Positions 11,819 through 22,845 of a stretch of 64,000 bases of DNA are shown piece after piece. Positions within the stretch are counted from its first letter, which is position 1. Every line of letters begins with the position of its first letter. Under the pieces are notes generated by a model that was not told where the DNA came from, ran no database searches, and saw only the letters and a list, made by a program, of their open reading frames with translations. The position numbers and the translations under genes are program-made. The DNA lies in contig NC_071333.1 in NCBI RefSeq assembly GCF_010183535.1, forward strand, positions 8,678,587 through 8,742,586, in the 5' to 3' direction. Origin of the DNA: Caenorhabditis remanei. Lineage: Eukaryota; Nematoda; Chromadorea; Rhabditida; Rhabditidae.

Positions 11819-14800
11819 ATGAGAGAGAAACTTTTCATATTAGTCTTGATTATTTTGGTATCAACCTTTGTATTGTGCAATGATGAATCTATCCTGCCGA
11901 GCTCTGCAACAAATGTGAAACAAGATAACTCAGAGAGGACGAACTCAGTGTTGGCATCTGTGTTGAATTTGAATTTGACAGAGTAAATACTTCGACAAAA
12001 TCTTCCTTATATTAAAAAATCATAAATTTTAGAACCGAACTAGACAACTTCCTTGATGCTGTGAAACAAAAACATTCTGAAGACTATTCCGATGAGCACG
12101 TTGTCGATGAACACGAGTCGGCTGGAATCAGCGTTTTTTCATTTCATTGGGAATATGTGAAAAACGATCTGGTGCTCACCCTATTTTTCATCGTTATCGG
12201 TCTTTTCAAACTTGGTATGTTAAAATTGTTTTACGTGGGTATGCACTCAGCTGGCGCCTTTTCCTTCGTTTCCCTTTTCATCTTGCCGCAATGACTCAAA
12301 AAGAAAGCACCAGATTTTTGAACTGTTTTTTGAAGTATCAAATAACCAGTGATAAGCTACATACATTGGGAACTTGTGAAAAAAATGTTGAAGAGAATAT
12401 TGTGGACAATATTCAAAAATTGTAGTAGAGTTTAGTATGAGCGGTACATCATAAATTCAGGTTACCACCACACTCGATTCACTAAGAAGATTCTTCCGGA
12501 ATCATGCTGTTTGATCATCATTGGAGTCGTCTTTGGATTTTTCTTCATGTAACATAATTTCGAAGCACCTATCTAAAATATAACTGCTTTTTTCAGCGGG
12601 GATACAACTCATCAATCCATCAAATTTCTCGAGTTTAGTACCAAAGTTTTCTTCTTCTACCTACTCCCTCCAATCATTCTGGAATCTGCATACTCTCTAA
12701 AAGACAGAGCGTTTATTGAAAACATTGGTACAATTCTTCTCTATGCTGTTCTGGTAACAAAACATTTGAAAATTTCAGTAATCTTTGTCCTGTTCAGGGT
12801 ACTATTCTTAACATTGTGCTCCTTTCCTTGGCACTTTTAATTTTGATTTGGATTGGAGTGATGGGAGAAATCAGTCTCAGTATCATGGATATTCTAACTT
12901 TTTCGTCTCTAGTGGCTGCTGTCGATCCAGTTGCAGTCCTTGCCGTTTTTCAAGAAGTCGGAGTGAACAAGATGTTGTATTTTATGGTATTCGGAGAATC
13001 ATTGTTCAATGACGCTGTCACCATCGTTTGCTACAATTTGGCAATTGAGTTCCAAACTCTTCCACATTTCTCTTGGTACCATGTTAGTTACCGATTTTGC
13101 CTAGCTGATTAAGATCATTACACGTTAACAGGGATTTCTTGGTTTGCTCTCATTTTTGTGTGTTTCTATTGGTGGTTTGATTATTGGACTCATCTGCGGT
13201 GCAATCTCTTCCTTCATCACAAAATTCACCACAGATGTTCGAGGTAAGTCATTCCTTCCTGTTTCCCTCGAGTGTGAATTCTTGTTGCAGTGGTTGAACC
13301 AGTTGTGCTATTTGGTATGGCTTATCTTGCTTATCTTGCAAGTGAAATGTTCCACTTCTCCGGGATCATCGCCCTCATTGCATGTGGTTTGTTCCAAACA
13401 CACTATGCATGTTGTAACATCTCCTACAAATCATTCACGAGCGTTATGTACATCACCAAAGTTTGCAGGTAACAAATAAAGACAATTTTTATTGAAACTC
13501 GAAGAATATTTAGTACCCTCTGCGAATCGCTCATTTTCATCATTCTCGGAGTCATGTTGGTCAATGAGCGTGAATGGTTCTGGGAGGATTGGCACCCTGT
13601 GTTCTCCGCAGTATCCGTTATTCTATGTGTGGTGGTGCGGTTTGGTGTCACATTTTTCTTGACGTACTTTGTGAACCAATTCACGGGAGGAGTCCGACAC
13701 ATTTCTTTCCAAGAGCAGTTCATAATGGTGATTTTTGTTAGAGAACATTGTGAAAATAATAAAATTACAGTCATATGGAGGACTTCGTGGAGCTGTTTCC
13801 TTCTCACTTGCTTTCATGATTACTTCAAACCCAGATGTCAAAAATACAATTCTCGGAGCTACCTATGCAGTAATTTTGTTTACCAACATCATTCAGGTAT
13901 CGTAGTTATTATGCTCAATACGTATAGTCAAATATTTCATTTCAGGGCTCCACCATCAAACTGTTTGTGAAATGGCTCAATATCCGGTTAGCCAAAAAAG
14001 ACGATCATTTCCGTCTATTCATTGAATTCAATAATGGAATGGTTCAACATTTATCTCAAGGAATTGAAGGCGTTTGTGGAGACAAGAGTATGAGTATTAT
14101 TGTGAGTCGAATGAGTTGGAAATAGTGGCCAGAGAATATTTTTTTAATTTTTAGAACCGATGCAGTGAGTTCTCCAAAAGATTCGTCCGGCCACTTCTGG
14201 AGAAGAATTATGACGCAAAGGCTAAAAAAGAAGGAAAGCTAGTTGAGTTGAATCGTGCTGTCGCAATGAGGTAGGATAATCTATATGTTTCCTTTGACGT
14301 GATTAATTTTTCAGAGAAGCACTGAACAACAGTCCATCGCAAAGTTCATTCAAACGACAACAGACACTTGATGAAATGGCTGAAAGTGGTGCACTTCCTC
14401 ATGACCTTATGGATGAAGATCATCATCATCACGGAGCAGGACATCCAGACACTGAAGAAGTTGACCAACGTGCAAATGAGCTACTCAAAGACGTGTCCAC
14501 AATTCGTTCTCTTATGCACAATCCATATGAAGAGGTAGGTAACTGATAGAACATGATAAGAAATCGGGAGTTTGTAACTATTTTTATCTCAGTGCTACCT
14601 GGACCGCAATTTGACGCACGAAGAAGAAAAAGAGAAGGCGAGAGAAAAAATGAAATCATTGAAGAGTCGGGCATTCAAAATATCATCAGTGTATGTGACC
14701 TTATCTGAAATCAAAATATCAAATAATGATATCATTTCAGAAGGAAAACTATTGGATTCTTCGGAAAGAAGAAGTCAGTCCGCAGACATGCAACACAGCA

Positions 14801-15324
14801 GGGACTCATCCATTCTGCAATTGCAACTCTTGGTGTCCAATCAGTCGACCGACCATCAACATCAAGTGAGTACTGAATTACGTAACCACGTCTATCAAAT
14901 GTCACTCCAAGTAGCTGTTGTCTATCCGTATTCGCAATTTCTGGTCTTATCATTTCACCGTTAAACATAATGTTATTTTAAGATAAGAAAAGAATGTTGG
15001 AGTTTACATACCGACACAGAAAATGTATTCTGGACAGTGTGAAACTAGGCTACGGTAGTATGAAAAATGCTATCCATTTGCATAAACAACTTGTATTTTC
15101 TCATGAATTTGCATATACGTAACCTACAAAAATGTGTATGATTGACAAGGATGCTTGAGACAAATGCGCAGTTACAAAATCAAAAAATCAACTGTACTAC
15201 TGTATCAGTTCTTGTTTCAGCCCGAGTCAGCGTAGAAGACGAGGAACAGGGACTAACAATGAAAGAAATGGAAGAAGAGCATCCACTTATGACTATCAAA
15301 GAAAGCGAGGAAACTTCATTCTGA
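11819..15324 (+). CDS. pbo-4: Na+/H+ exchanger (NHE/CPA1 family), PBO-4/NHX-7
   Basis: Fifteen exons: 11819-11982, 12033-12214, 12461-12548, 12597-12753, 12798-13082, 13132-13243, 13291-13468, 13514-13727, 13771-13896, 13946-14101, 14155-14270, 14315-14534, 14593-14690, 14741-14865 and 15221-15324; 774 residues. The ATG directly follows an acceptor (CTTTACAG). A signal peptide and acidic ectodomain precede multiple TM helices. Diagnostic NHE sequences are [12 protein letters not shown] (amiloride-site helix), [24 protein letters not shown] (ion-site ND) and [15 protein letters not shown] hydrophilic cytoplasmic tail with a HHHH run follows. The family exchanges Na+ for H+ across the plasma membrane. 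PBO-4 is known to release protons from the posterior intestine to trigger posterior body-muscle contraction during defecation. The family call is certain; the paralogue is from memory of gene order (next to nas-10, lge-1 and pxn-2). Confidence 0.93.
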
Positions 15325-15990
15325 TAATATATTACATTAATACCTGTAATTTATTTTTTATAACCATTCATATTGCTTTATTGCCACCCCTTCATCAAAC
15401 AAAAACTACGATCAAAGCTTTGGTACCTTCCCGTATTCTTCTAATGTTTTTTCTACTATTACACTCTCCTGGATTGTCATTGTAATTGTTTAAATGTTAA
15501 AAAATAAACTAACTGAACAAAAGTTTCACGTCGACCGCCCACATAAACGGATAACTCCAATTCTCCACGTATTGTGGCATCACTCGCTTCCTCTTACTCA
15601 GTCATCAGAATTCTTGATATATCGTATCGTGAAGAACATTCTGAGACGTCAATTAGTCGCGTGTGCATTGAATACTAATCACTTTTTTAATTCGACACAG
15701 CAACTTCTCATTCCGAAACGACGTCTTCATTGTTTTGGTGTGCAACCTCGTAGCTCATGACCTATTTCCTACTAGTTGTTCTGTTTTATTTCATTTTATT
15801 TTTTCTATTTTTCAGAAATAACATCACTTTTGTTAGTTCCAAATAATACAAAGTGCTTGGGCAGGAACTTTCAACGATTATCCTTCATCCGCCTTTTAAC
15901 TCTAAACCTATAAACTGAAATCTTTTGAGTGTTGAAAGTGAAAGTAAAAAGTAAATCTTTCAGAGTTTGAGCTCGTTGAATACTTTCACA
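15325..15990. other. Intergenic between pbo-4 and the neuropeptide gene
   Basis: About 670 nt holding the pbo-4 3' UTR and the promoter of the next gene. The spacing is too large for a typical worm operon (about 100 nt). No other coding structure seen. Confidence 0.5.
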
Positions 15991-16368
15991 ATGCTCTTAC
16001 GCGACTTCTGCTTGGTTCTTCTTATTCTAGCCGCTCTTGTTATCTGTCAAGATGAGAGCGAATTCAAGGAAGAGAAACGAAGAATAGGTGAGTTGGTCTT
16101 AAACTTCTCGATTCGTGTTAATTTTTACCATTCTTGACATTCTTGACATTTTATCATGTTTCCAGGTCTTCGTCTCCCGAACTTTTTGCGGTACAAGGAC
16201 CCTGAAGCTCCTATTGTTCACAAACGGCGGATCGGACTCAGACTCCCAAACATGCTGAAATTCAAGGACACCAGTAACATGTACCACTTGGAGAAAAGAA
16301 GAATGGGAATGCGTCTTCCAAATATCATTTTCCTCCGTAACGAGAAGAAAAATGTGCTTGAGTACTAA
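15991..16368 (+). CDS. Neuropeptide precursor with three G(L/M)RLPN peptides
   Basis: Exons 15991-16087 and 16166-16368 give 99 residues. The N-terminus is a signal peptide (MLLRDFCLVLLILAALVIC), followed by a short acidic spacer ending in KRR. Three related peptides come next, separated by dibasic or tribasic sites (KRR, KRR, then KK): the first begins IGLRLPNFLRYKD, the second IGLRLPNMLKFKD, the third MGMRLPNIIFLRNE. The layout of signal peptide, repeats and basic cleavage sites is that of a neuropeptide-like protein. No Gly precedes the basic sites, so the peptides would not be C-terminally amidated, unlike FMRFamides. The intron splits the first repeat right after RRIG. AATAAA follows at 16433-16438. 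I cannot name the nlp gene. Confidence 0.85.
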
Positions 16369-16789
16369 CTGTTGTTGATGCTGCTTTTATTCTAATAATA
16401 ATCTTTCTGTCTATCTTTTTCTTCAACTTTTCAATAAAGCCGTCATCAAATGTTATTTATCATTTTGTTTCTTCCTTCTCTTTTCCATATACAGCTCGTC
16501 GAATCGTCCCGAAATACTAAAAAAGTACGGTTTGGAAAAAATTCGGAGGAACCGTCGGGAATATGGTCATAAAACAGAGGCGTCGAGAGAACGGAGGGAT
16601 GCATTTTGCCTCGCTTCTACACTACCGCAGCACCACCAGCAGCAGCGGCAGCACGAGGTGGTTCCTCTGTAATCATTATCGATTTGATATATGCAAATCG
16701 TGTATTGTCTTTCCTCGCCTCGCCTCGCTCGCTCCTCGCTTTTCATTTCTTCATTCCTTCGCTTTAACAAATCGAACATCGGTGAAAGT
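16369..16789. other. Intergenic, promoter of the four-TM gene
   Basis: The first 80 nt are neuropeptide 3' UTR. The rest is GC-richer than usual, with CAGCACCACCAGCAGCAGCGGCAGC at 16626-16650 and a CGCCTCGCCTCGCTCGCTCCTCGC stretch at 16714-16738. It probably serves as the promoter of the downstream gene. No coding evidence. Confidence 0.45.
16433..16438 (+). terminator. Polyadenylation signal AATAAA
   Basis: Canonical AATAAA about 65 nt after the neuropeptide precursor stop codon. Confidence 0.7.
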
Positions 16790-17885
16790 ATGGCGCCTCG
16801 TAAGGATCGCGGGGTTAACCAACTCTCAAAGATGATAATAGAGAAAGACTCTCTAGTCTGCAGCTTTACTAGCCTTCCAAGTGGAATGTTTGGACTTCAA
16901 AAAGTAAGTTTATTGAAAGTTAGGTAGATGACTCATCAATTTTTTGTTCTAGTTCCTTCTCAACTTGAGCCTTATGGTGGATATTGCATTCATCTTCGCG
17001 TGCCTCCTCAACTACGTGAGCTTCCACGTAGGAAATGACTTTTATGGTAGGTAGAAACAAATAGAAAGAGTTGCACACTCGAGTCATAGATCCTTCAGCT
17101 GTTTCGGTTTCTTTTGTTCATGTTGGAGCTGTCGTTGTCTGCATTGTGATCCTTCTGGCCACCATCTACGCTACCTACGGACTCGTCGTCATGAATCTTC
17201 GCAAGCTCTGCACCGTTCTTTTCATTTGGGTCAATTGTGTCTAATCATAGTCTGAAACCTTAATTTACATCTTGCAGCTTGGACACCTAGCTTGCGCTGG
17301 ATTCTTCCTGGTTGCTGTGGCCATTGCTTGGTTCAAAAACTTCAACTACGATCCCTTCTCAATCCAACAGTCTACTTGCCGATTCACTCGTATTCCGGAT
17401 GCGTGTGACGTGTCTTTGAAACAATACCTGGTACCCATTCTTGCAACACTTTTCCCATACCGATGACTCATCATTTCAGGCCGCCGTATCTGCTTTTGTC
17501 ATCTGCATCTCCCTTTTTAAATTTGCCCAGATTCTTTGTCTCCGTGCTTTGTGCATTTTCAGCCAAGATATCTTCCAATATGTGGACTGTGAGAGCTTCT
17601 ACAATCGTTGGTGAGTTGGAAGATAATCTGATCTTTGAAAAATATGAACTTTCTTTTCAGTCTGACTGAACCGGATCGTCGCCGCAAGCAAGTTATTCGT
17701 CGTGCTCAAAGAGAGGCTCAAGGGAACGTTGCTGCAGCTGAGGAGAGCGAATCGGATGATGAAGACGTAGGGATCAAAATTCGCTCTCTTTTTTTTACGA
17801 ATTGTTATTGCAGGTTGTTGTCTTCGAACGAGTGACTGGTCGCTATCCGGGAGGCAGTACTATCAAAGACAACAGTATTGCCTGA
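16790..17885 (+). CDS. Four-transmembrane protein of unknown function (269 aa)
   Basis: Seven exons: 16790-16903, 16953-17046, 17090-17229, 17278-17430, 17480-17610, 17661-17766 and 17814-17885. The cytoplasmic-looking N-terminus (MAPRKDRGVNQLSKMI) is followed by four hydrophobic helices: FLLNLSLMVDIAFIFACLLNY, VGAVVVCIVILLATIYATYG, LACAGFFLVAVAIAWF, and AAVSAFVICISLFKFAQILC. A loop before helix 4 carries two cysteines (CRFTRIPDAC). The C-terminal tail is basic and then acidic (REAQGN...EESESDDED). Four TMs with N and C termini on the same side suggest a MARVEL- or claudin-like small membrane protein, but no family signature is visible, so no function is claimed. Confidence 0.85.
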
Positions 17886-18019
17886 ATGATTGATGCATTG
17901 TGACGTGTTATCGATCATAAACTTTGTGAACATTTTTGTCTTCGTCTAATTTTTCATTTCAATAACAGAAAACAATAATCGGAAAAAGTGAAGTCGTATG
18001 TACAGAAAACAGCAAAAAA

Positions 18020-20102
18020 TCAACAGAAATTACAACTCTTCCGGCAGTTACTTCTCATCCAAACGTTGTGGTTTGGATTATTACAAAGATCTTGAAGGGC
18101 CCAAGCTCCACAGTAAACATTCTTATCGTCGCATCCTGAAAATCACATATTGTAAGGATCAGATATTTCTGTATAAGCTATTTACCAGCAGCTTTGCAAT
18201 ACATTTTGTTAAGTATTTCCACATCCGCAACACTCATTTTGGCACGTTGTCCAAGTAATCCAATGTTTGATTGCTGGTTGACCAAAGGAATCATTGTCGG
18301 TTTTGCAATATTCACTGCAGCGGTATAGGCATTGTAATGCATTATACTGTCATAAGCATATTTGACACCATAAGTGGTATACATCTTCGAATCGGCGACA
18401 ACAAAAGCGTCATACTGTTGGGGGTTAATGTTGCTCCAGTCAATCTGTAAACAGTTTTGAAAGTTTTCAATGTTTCCTGGTAGTTGGGTATCAACTCACT
18501 CGGATATGCTTGTCCCTATCCATTCTCAAATGTTGATGATTCACTCCTAAAGCATGCATCGTTTCATGGACTGCAATACCTCTTCCATTCCCACATTGGA
18601 AACTCAAATACACTGGATTAGCTGGCTCAACTCTTCCAATGTAAGATAATCCACAACTGAAAAATAATTCCCCAGATTATCATATACATCTTCTTTTAGT
18701 GCACTTACAAAGATGGAGAATTTACTTTCTGATAGTTAATGTGATTCCCTCTCGGCGGAGTTGCATAATACTTGAAACGAATGCATGTTTTCTGCTCGAT
18801 TTCTGAAATAGCTCCTCGCACATCATTCTGATCCAAATTATCTAGTGACGAGTCAAATGTGTATGGAATTGGAGCGGTTATTGGCCATTTTTGGATTATA
18901 TTTTGTTCGAAAAAGATGGAAGCTCGTTTAGCTTTTGCTGATCCTGGTAGTGGAATCGCTCCTTCTCCTCCTTTTCCCAACTCATTGAGCATAAAGTTAG
19001 CTTGGGTTTCCGTAAGGAGAAGATCCTTGTCGAACACTCCGTTATCTTCTGGAGCCACCACTCCTTTCAGTTGAGCTTTTTCCAATAAAGCTTGTTTCAG
19101 TTGTAGTGTTCTATCAAATCTCATATTCATTTTATCAGCAACATCATTTCCAAAAATCTTCTTCTCAAATGCAACCGTAGATTTTAGAATATCTTGTTTC
19201 ATTTGAACATTCTTTTGTAGTTGTTGCTTACAATTGACACGTTGGCAAATATTCTGAAAACACGTGTGGATATTTCGAACGCTGATCTTTCTAACCTTAA
19301 TATTATTTGCGATTTGTTGACTGATTTGACCAAATTGCACCGAAATACCAGCAAGAGCATTTCTCAAGTCGTTGTTAATTCCTGCCAGTGGGTCTCTAAT
19401 ATTGATGCTGAAATAAAAAAATGTGTGAATTCTGAAAAAAAACATCTGAAAACTGACAAAGGAACTTTCGGTAACCATTTTCCAGTATCCGCCAATATTC
19501 CATTAAGCATTGAGCCAATATCATTGAACTGTGGAAGCTGTCCGCTGTAAATCCACACATGTTCTGCTTCATTATATCTAAACATTTACGACTATGTACT
19601 ATTTTCTATATTAGGTTCTAATAATATCAGAAACAAAAAAACTTTCACATCTTTACATTACAAGACTAACCGACATTTGGGATGACCTGGGAATCTTCTA
19701 CAAAACCTTCTCGCGTGTTCCATCCATTCATTTTGCGGCGGCGGTGGTCCTCCCGCCATTTTTCCCAAGTCATTATTCACATCGAGTCCTTGTGTTATTT
19801 TACCGATTTGGTCGGTTAACCCTTTCATCATTCCACCAATATTGCCCATGATTTCGCCGAATGGACTGCCAGGACGGCTTCCCTATAATAAAACTTTGAT
19901 AGATAAGATCTACTTCTATAACTTACGGGAGGAGAATTTGGAGGTAGCTGTCCCATATTGAATCCTCCTAGAAGAATATTTTTAATTGAGCCCAAGTAAT
20001 TCAAAACTTACCATTAAATCCCATTTGATTGAGAAAATCAAACTGTGGCCAGCCATTAGAAACTCCAAGCAATAATAAAAAGGTTATGGTAGAAGGCAAC
20101 AT
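18020..20102 (-). CDS. nas-10: Astacin-family zinc metalloprotease NAS-10
   Basis: Nine exons: 20012-20102, 19927-19967, 19671-19882, 19476-19577, 19296-19407, 18709-19253, 18500-18656, 18186-18444 and 18020-18135; 544 residues. Order: signal peptide (MLPSTITFLLLLGVSNG), a long Gly/Pro/Gln-rich pro-region, an astacin catalytic domain, and a C-terminal ShKT domain with six cysteines (CDDKNVYC...CNFC). The zinc motif reads HETMHALGVNH, the HExxHxxGxxH consensus, followed by LRMDRD. The Met-turn is SIMHY, which supplies the fifth zinc-ligand Tyr. The family cuts secreted and matrix proteins after pro-peptide removal. The residue after the third zinc His is Gln instead of the usual Glu (NHQH rather than FxHE), a visible departure from most astacins. 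Paralogue name from memory and gene order. Confidence 0.93.
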
Positions 20103-20549
20103 TTCAGAAATGAATGAATCCAATAACAAAAAAAAAGAATAGGGCCTACACCGGGAATCTTATTTGTCTTTTTAAAAAACCCGTTGCTAAAAAAGAATTG
20201 AAATCGGGATACAAAATCATTACACTTTTATTTTTACACTCTGTTCAATTCTTATTCCCCAAAAAAGTGACCAGTAAAGTTGCCGGAATAAGTGTTTGAC
20301 AAAGAAATGAATCACGAACATTGTAGGTCACTCGAAGTGTCCGAAATCAGAGTAAGGCACTGAGTCATCAAATGATTTCAAACTTAATTTTATTTTCTTA
20401 TTTGTTCAAACGGTTCAGTTCCTGAATTCCGCTATCAAAAATAGTCGCAGTACGTCACATCCATCGCAATGTGATGTCAGCGCAGAAGAGACCGAGGAAA
20501 CTACTTGTAGCATTTTCATCACTTGCCTCTCTTCGTGGAAAAATGTGGC
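20103..20549. other. Intergenic upstream of nas-10 and tRNA
   Basis: About 450 nt between the nas-10 start and the tRNA. No coding evidence. The sequence becomes GC-richer close to the tRNA. Confidence 0.5.
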
Positions 20550-20621
20550 GCGTTCGTGGTGTAATGGTCAGCATGGATGCCTTCCAAGCATTCGACGGGG
20601 GTTCGATTCCCCCCGAACGCA
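20550..20621 (+). tRNA. tRNA-Gly (anticodon UCC)
   Basis: A 72-nt cloverleaf can be drawn. The acceptor stem pairs GCGTTCG with CGAACGC, discriminator A at 20621. The D-arm contains TGGTGTAATGGTCAGCA. The anticodon stem GGATGC/GCATTC encloses loop CTTCCAA, so the anticodon is TCC (reads GGA). The T-arm is GGGGGTTCGATTCCCCC. A T-run begins at 20624, acting as the Pol III terminator. There is no intron. The A and B box sequences (TGGTGTAATGG, GGTTCGATTCC) match internal Pol III promoter elements. Confidence 0.97.
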
Positions 20622-22845
20622 GATTTTTTGTTGTTTTTGAGAAAAGTGGATGAGAGTTTTTTCTTGCTCATAGTGACACATTTACATAGTTTATAATAAA
20701 AACTAAGGAAGAGAAACAACCAGAAAAAATAAAGTGTTGAACAAATTAACCAATCTATAAAATACCTCTCATGAGGCAGATATTTCTTCCTTTCAAAGTT
20801 GTTAATTAAATTAGCAGAAATCGTATGCAGTTATATTAATCTTCCAATTTCTTGAGCCGCTAACTCACGGAGTTTTCCAAGTTTAGCAACAGAATGACTT
20901 ATTCTAGTGTATTCAAACCTCCGTGTAATTACTATAAACACTCCCCCACCACCCACATTAGAAACCAAAACAATGGGTAAACAAAGTCGGGAATTTTAAA
21001 GTTAGAAGTTTCCTACTCTGCCATTTTCATTTTCTTTTTTTCTTTCTTCTAAATTTTCAGACACTCTACATGTTTTTTCTTCATCCCCCAAACAATACGC
21101 ATACATAAATGATGACAAGGCAATAAAATTGGAGAGGCTCTCTATTTCTTCTATTTCTCAAGTTTTTACAACTAGATACTGAGTCGGCACATTCCTACTG
21201 TCAGTCACTCATCTGTGACAAATTCATCACGACGTCTTCAGCTTGTCATCTTTCCTAATTTTCCGCACTTATTTCTGACAGCTTCTTTTACTTTTCGGTT
21301 GGAGACATATGGTGTTGCACTTGAATCTCATTTTTCTGCAGAGAGGCAGAGAGAAACCATTTATCAAATGTAGCAACGTGTTTGTACATATCTTTTTTCT
21401 TCCCAAAATCTAATAAATTCTTAATAGAATCATTCACAGGGCTCCAGTTTCTATATGTGGTCTCAGCTTCTCCTTGTATACTTATTTATTTACTTGGGTT
21501 ACCAATCTAACAATGCATAAATATATGCTTTCGCAGAAGATGAAGTCGTTTCCTGATATTCCATTTTTAAGTGAGCACGCCTCATAAATTGTTGTACGAG
21601 TCATAAAACTGGACTTCAATCTCATTCTCATCTTTTGTATCCCACTTGCTTATCCTCAGGACGCCTCATAAGCTTCATGCTCAGCGCACCGGATAATCTC
21701 TTTTTTAAACTTTTGGTTAGTTTGTTTTTTTTTTGAGAAAAGGAGAATAACGATGTGAAAAAAGAATGGATTTTTGGGAGCCATATCCTCTGAAACGAAC
21801 TCAATTAATATGAAGTTTATGAGGTCTAAGGTTGAAATATCATGCGAGTCGGAGAGGTTTAAGACATCCATTACCTGTCTGTCAGCCCACGCCGAAAGGT
21901 AAGCGTTGTGTGATAACTAGGAGGGGCTAGACAACTTCTGGTCTGTTTGAGAACGTTGATGGGGACCACATTGTCTCTGGATTTTCATTCCACATATTTT
22001 TATCTTTTGGTTTCTTTCCGAAAATCTCGCTTCTTTTTCTCTTTAAACCCCGTCATTTTCTTCTCGTTCACAAGTTCACACTTCTTCTTTCCGTGTCACT
22101 AACCATATTTTCCTCTTGAATAATTCCCAGTAACCAAGTGTTGCTCACGGCTTCAAGAAAAGAACAAAACGATAGACCCCCTTCTCTTTTTTTCGGATTC
22201 CATTTTTCTCGCTTTTTTGCACCCCATCGCCAAATCTCATCTCCAAACGTTTCCTGTGTGCACTTTTCAGTCATGAAACTTTCTCTTTTTTTATCTCTTC
22301 TATTCGTTCTCTCACTCATAAAACATGTTCATGGTCCTAGCTATAATTGAATTTGGAGAAGGGCAACACACGAATAGGAAGTCCCATCCTAATCTGACTC
22401 TCTGGTGGTCACAGGAAAAGAGAAAAAAAACTTGGGCTCAAGAGACGGAAATTAGGACTGACGCATTGTGTTTGTTGCGGAGTACTGGATGGACCTCCTA
22501 TGCTAATGCACATCTTGTTCGTTTTTGACTCAAACCTAGACGTCCTACTATTCCTTTTGTGTATATCTTTAGTATGTCTATTGACGCCTTCTCTATTCAT
22601 TGAAACATGAAAAGCCGTCCCAATGTTCTCGGAAGCAAGAAAGCGGTGAATAACACCCAATCACAGATTTGCTTCTGAGCATTGTTGAGCAACTCTATTG
22701 AATCTAAATTAGTATTATGTGTTCCCACAAGTCCTTTAGAAAAGAGGGAAACTTTCGAAATCACTGAAGCCTATCTCCTTCGGCTCAATTCTTTCTTTTT
22801 CTTATTATTTTATAGCCATCGTGTTCAAAAAATCAAAGTTTCAGA
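20622..22845. other. Intergenic between tRNA-Gly and lge-1
   Basis: About 2.2 kb. Apart from the tRNA terminator T-run at 20624, I see only AT-rich and pyrimidine-rich DNA. Short frames near 22070-22660 lack splice sites and motifs. The end of the region carries the acceptor-like TTTCAG just before the lge-1 ATG. Confidence 0.5.

Noticed and set aside
20471..20653. 60-aa frame across the tRNA
   Set aside because: Runs straight through the tRNA-Gly gene; the cloverleaf explains the sequence.
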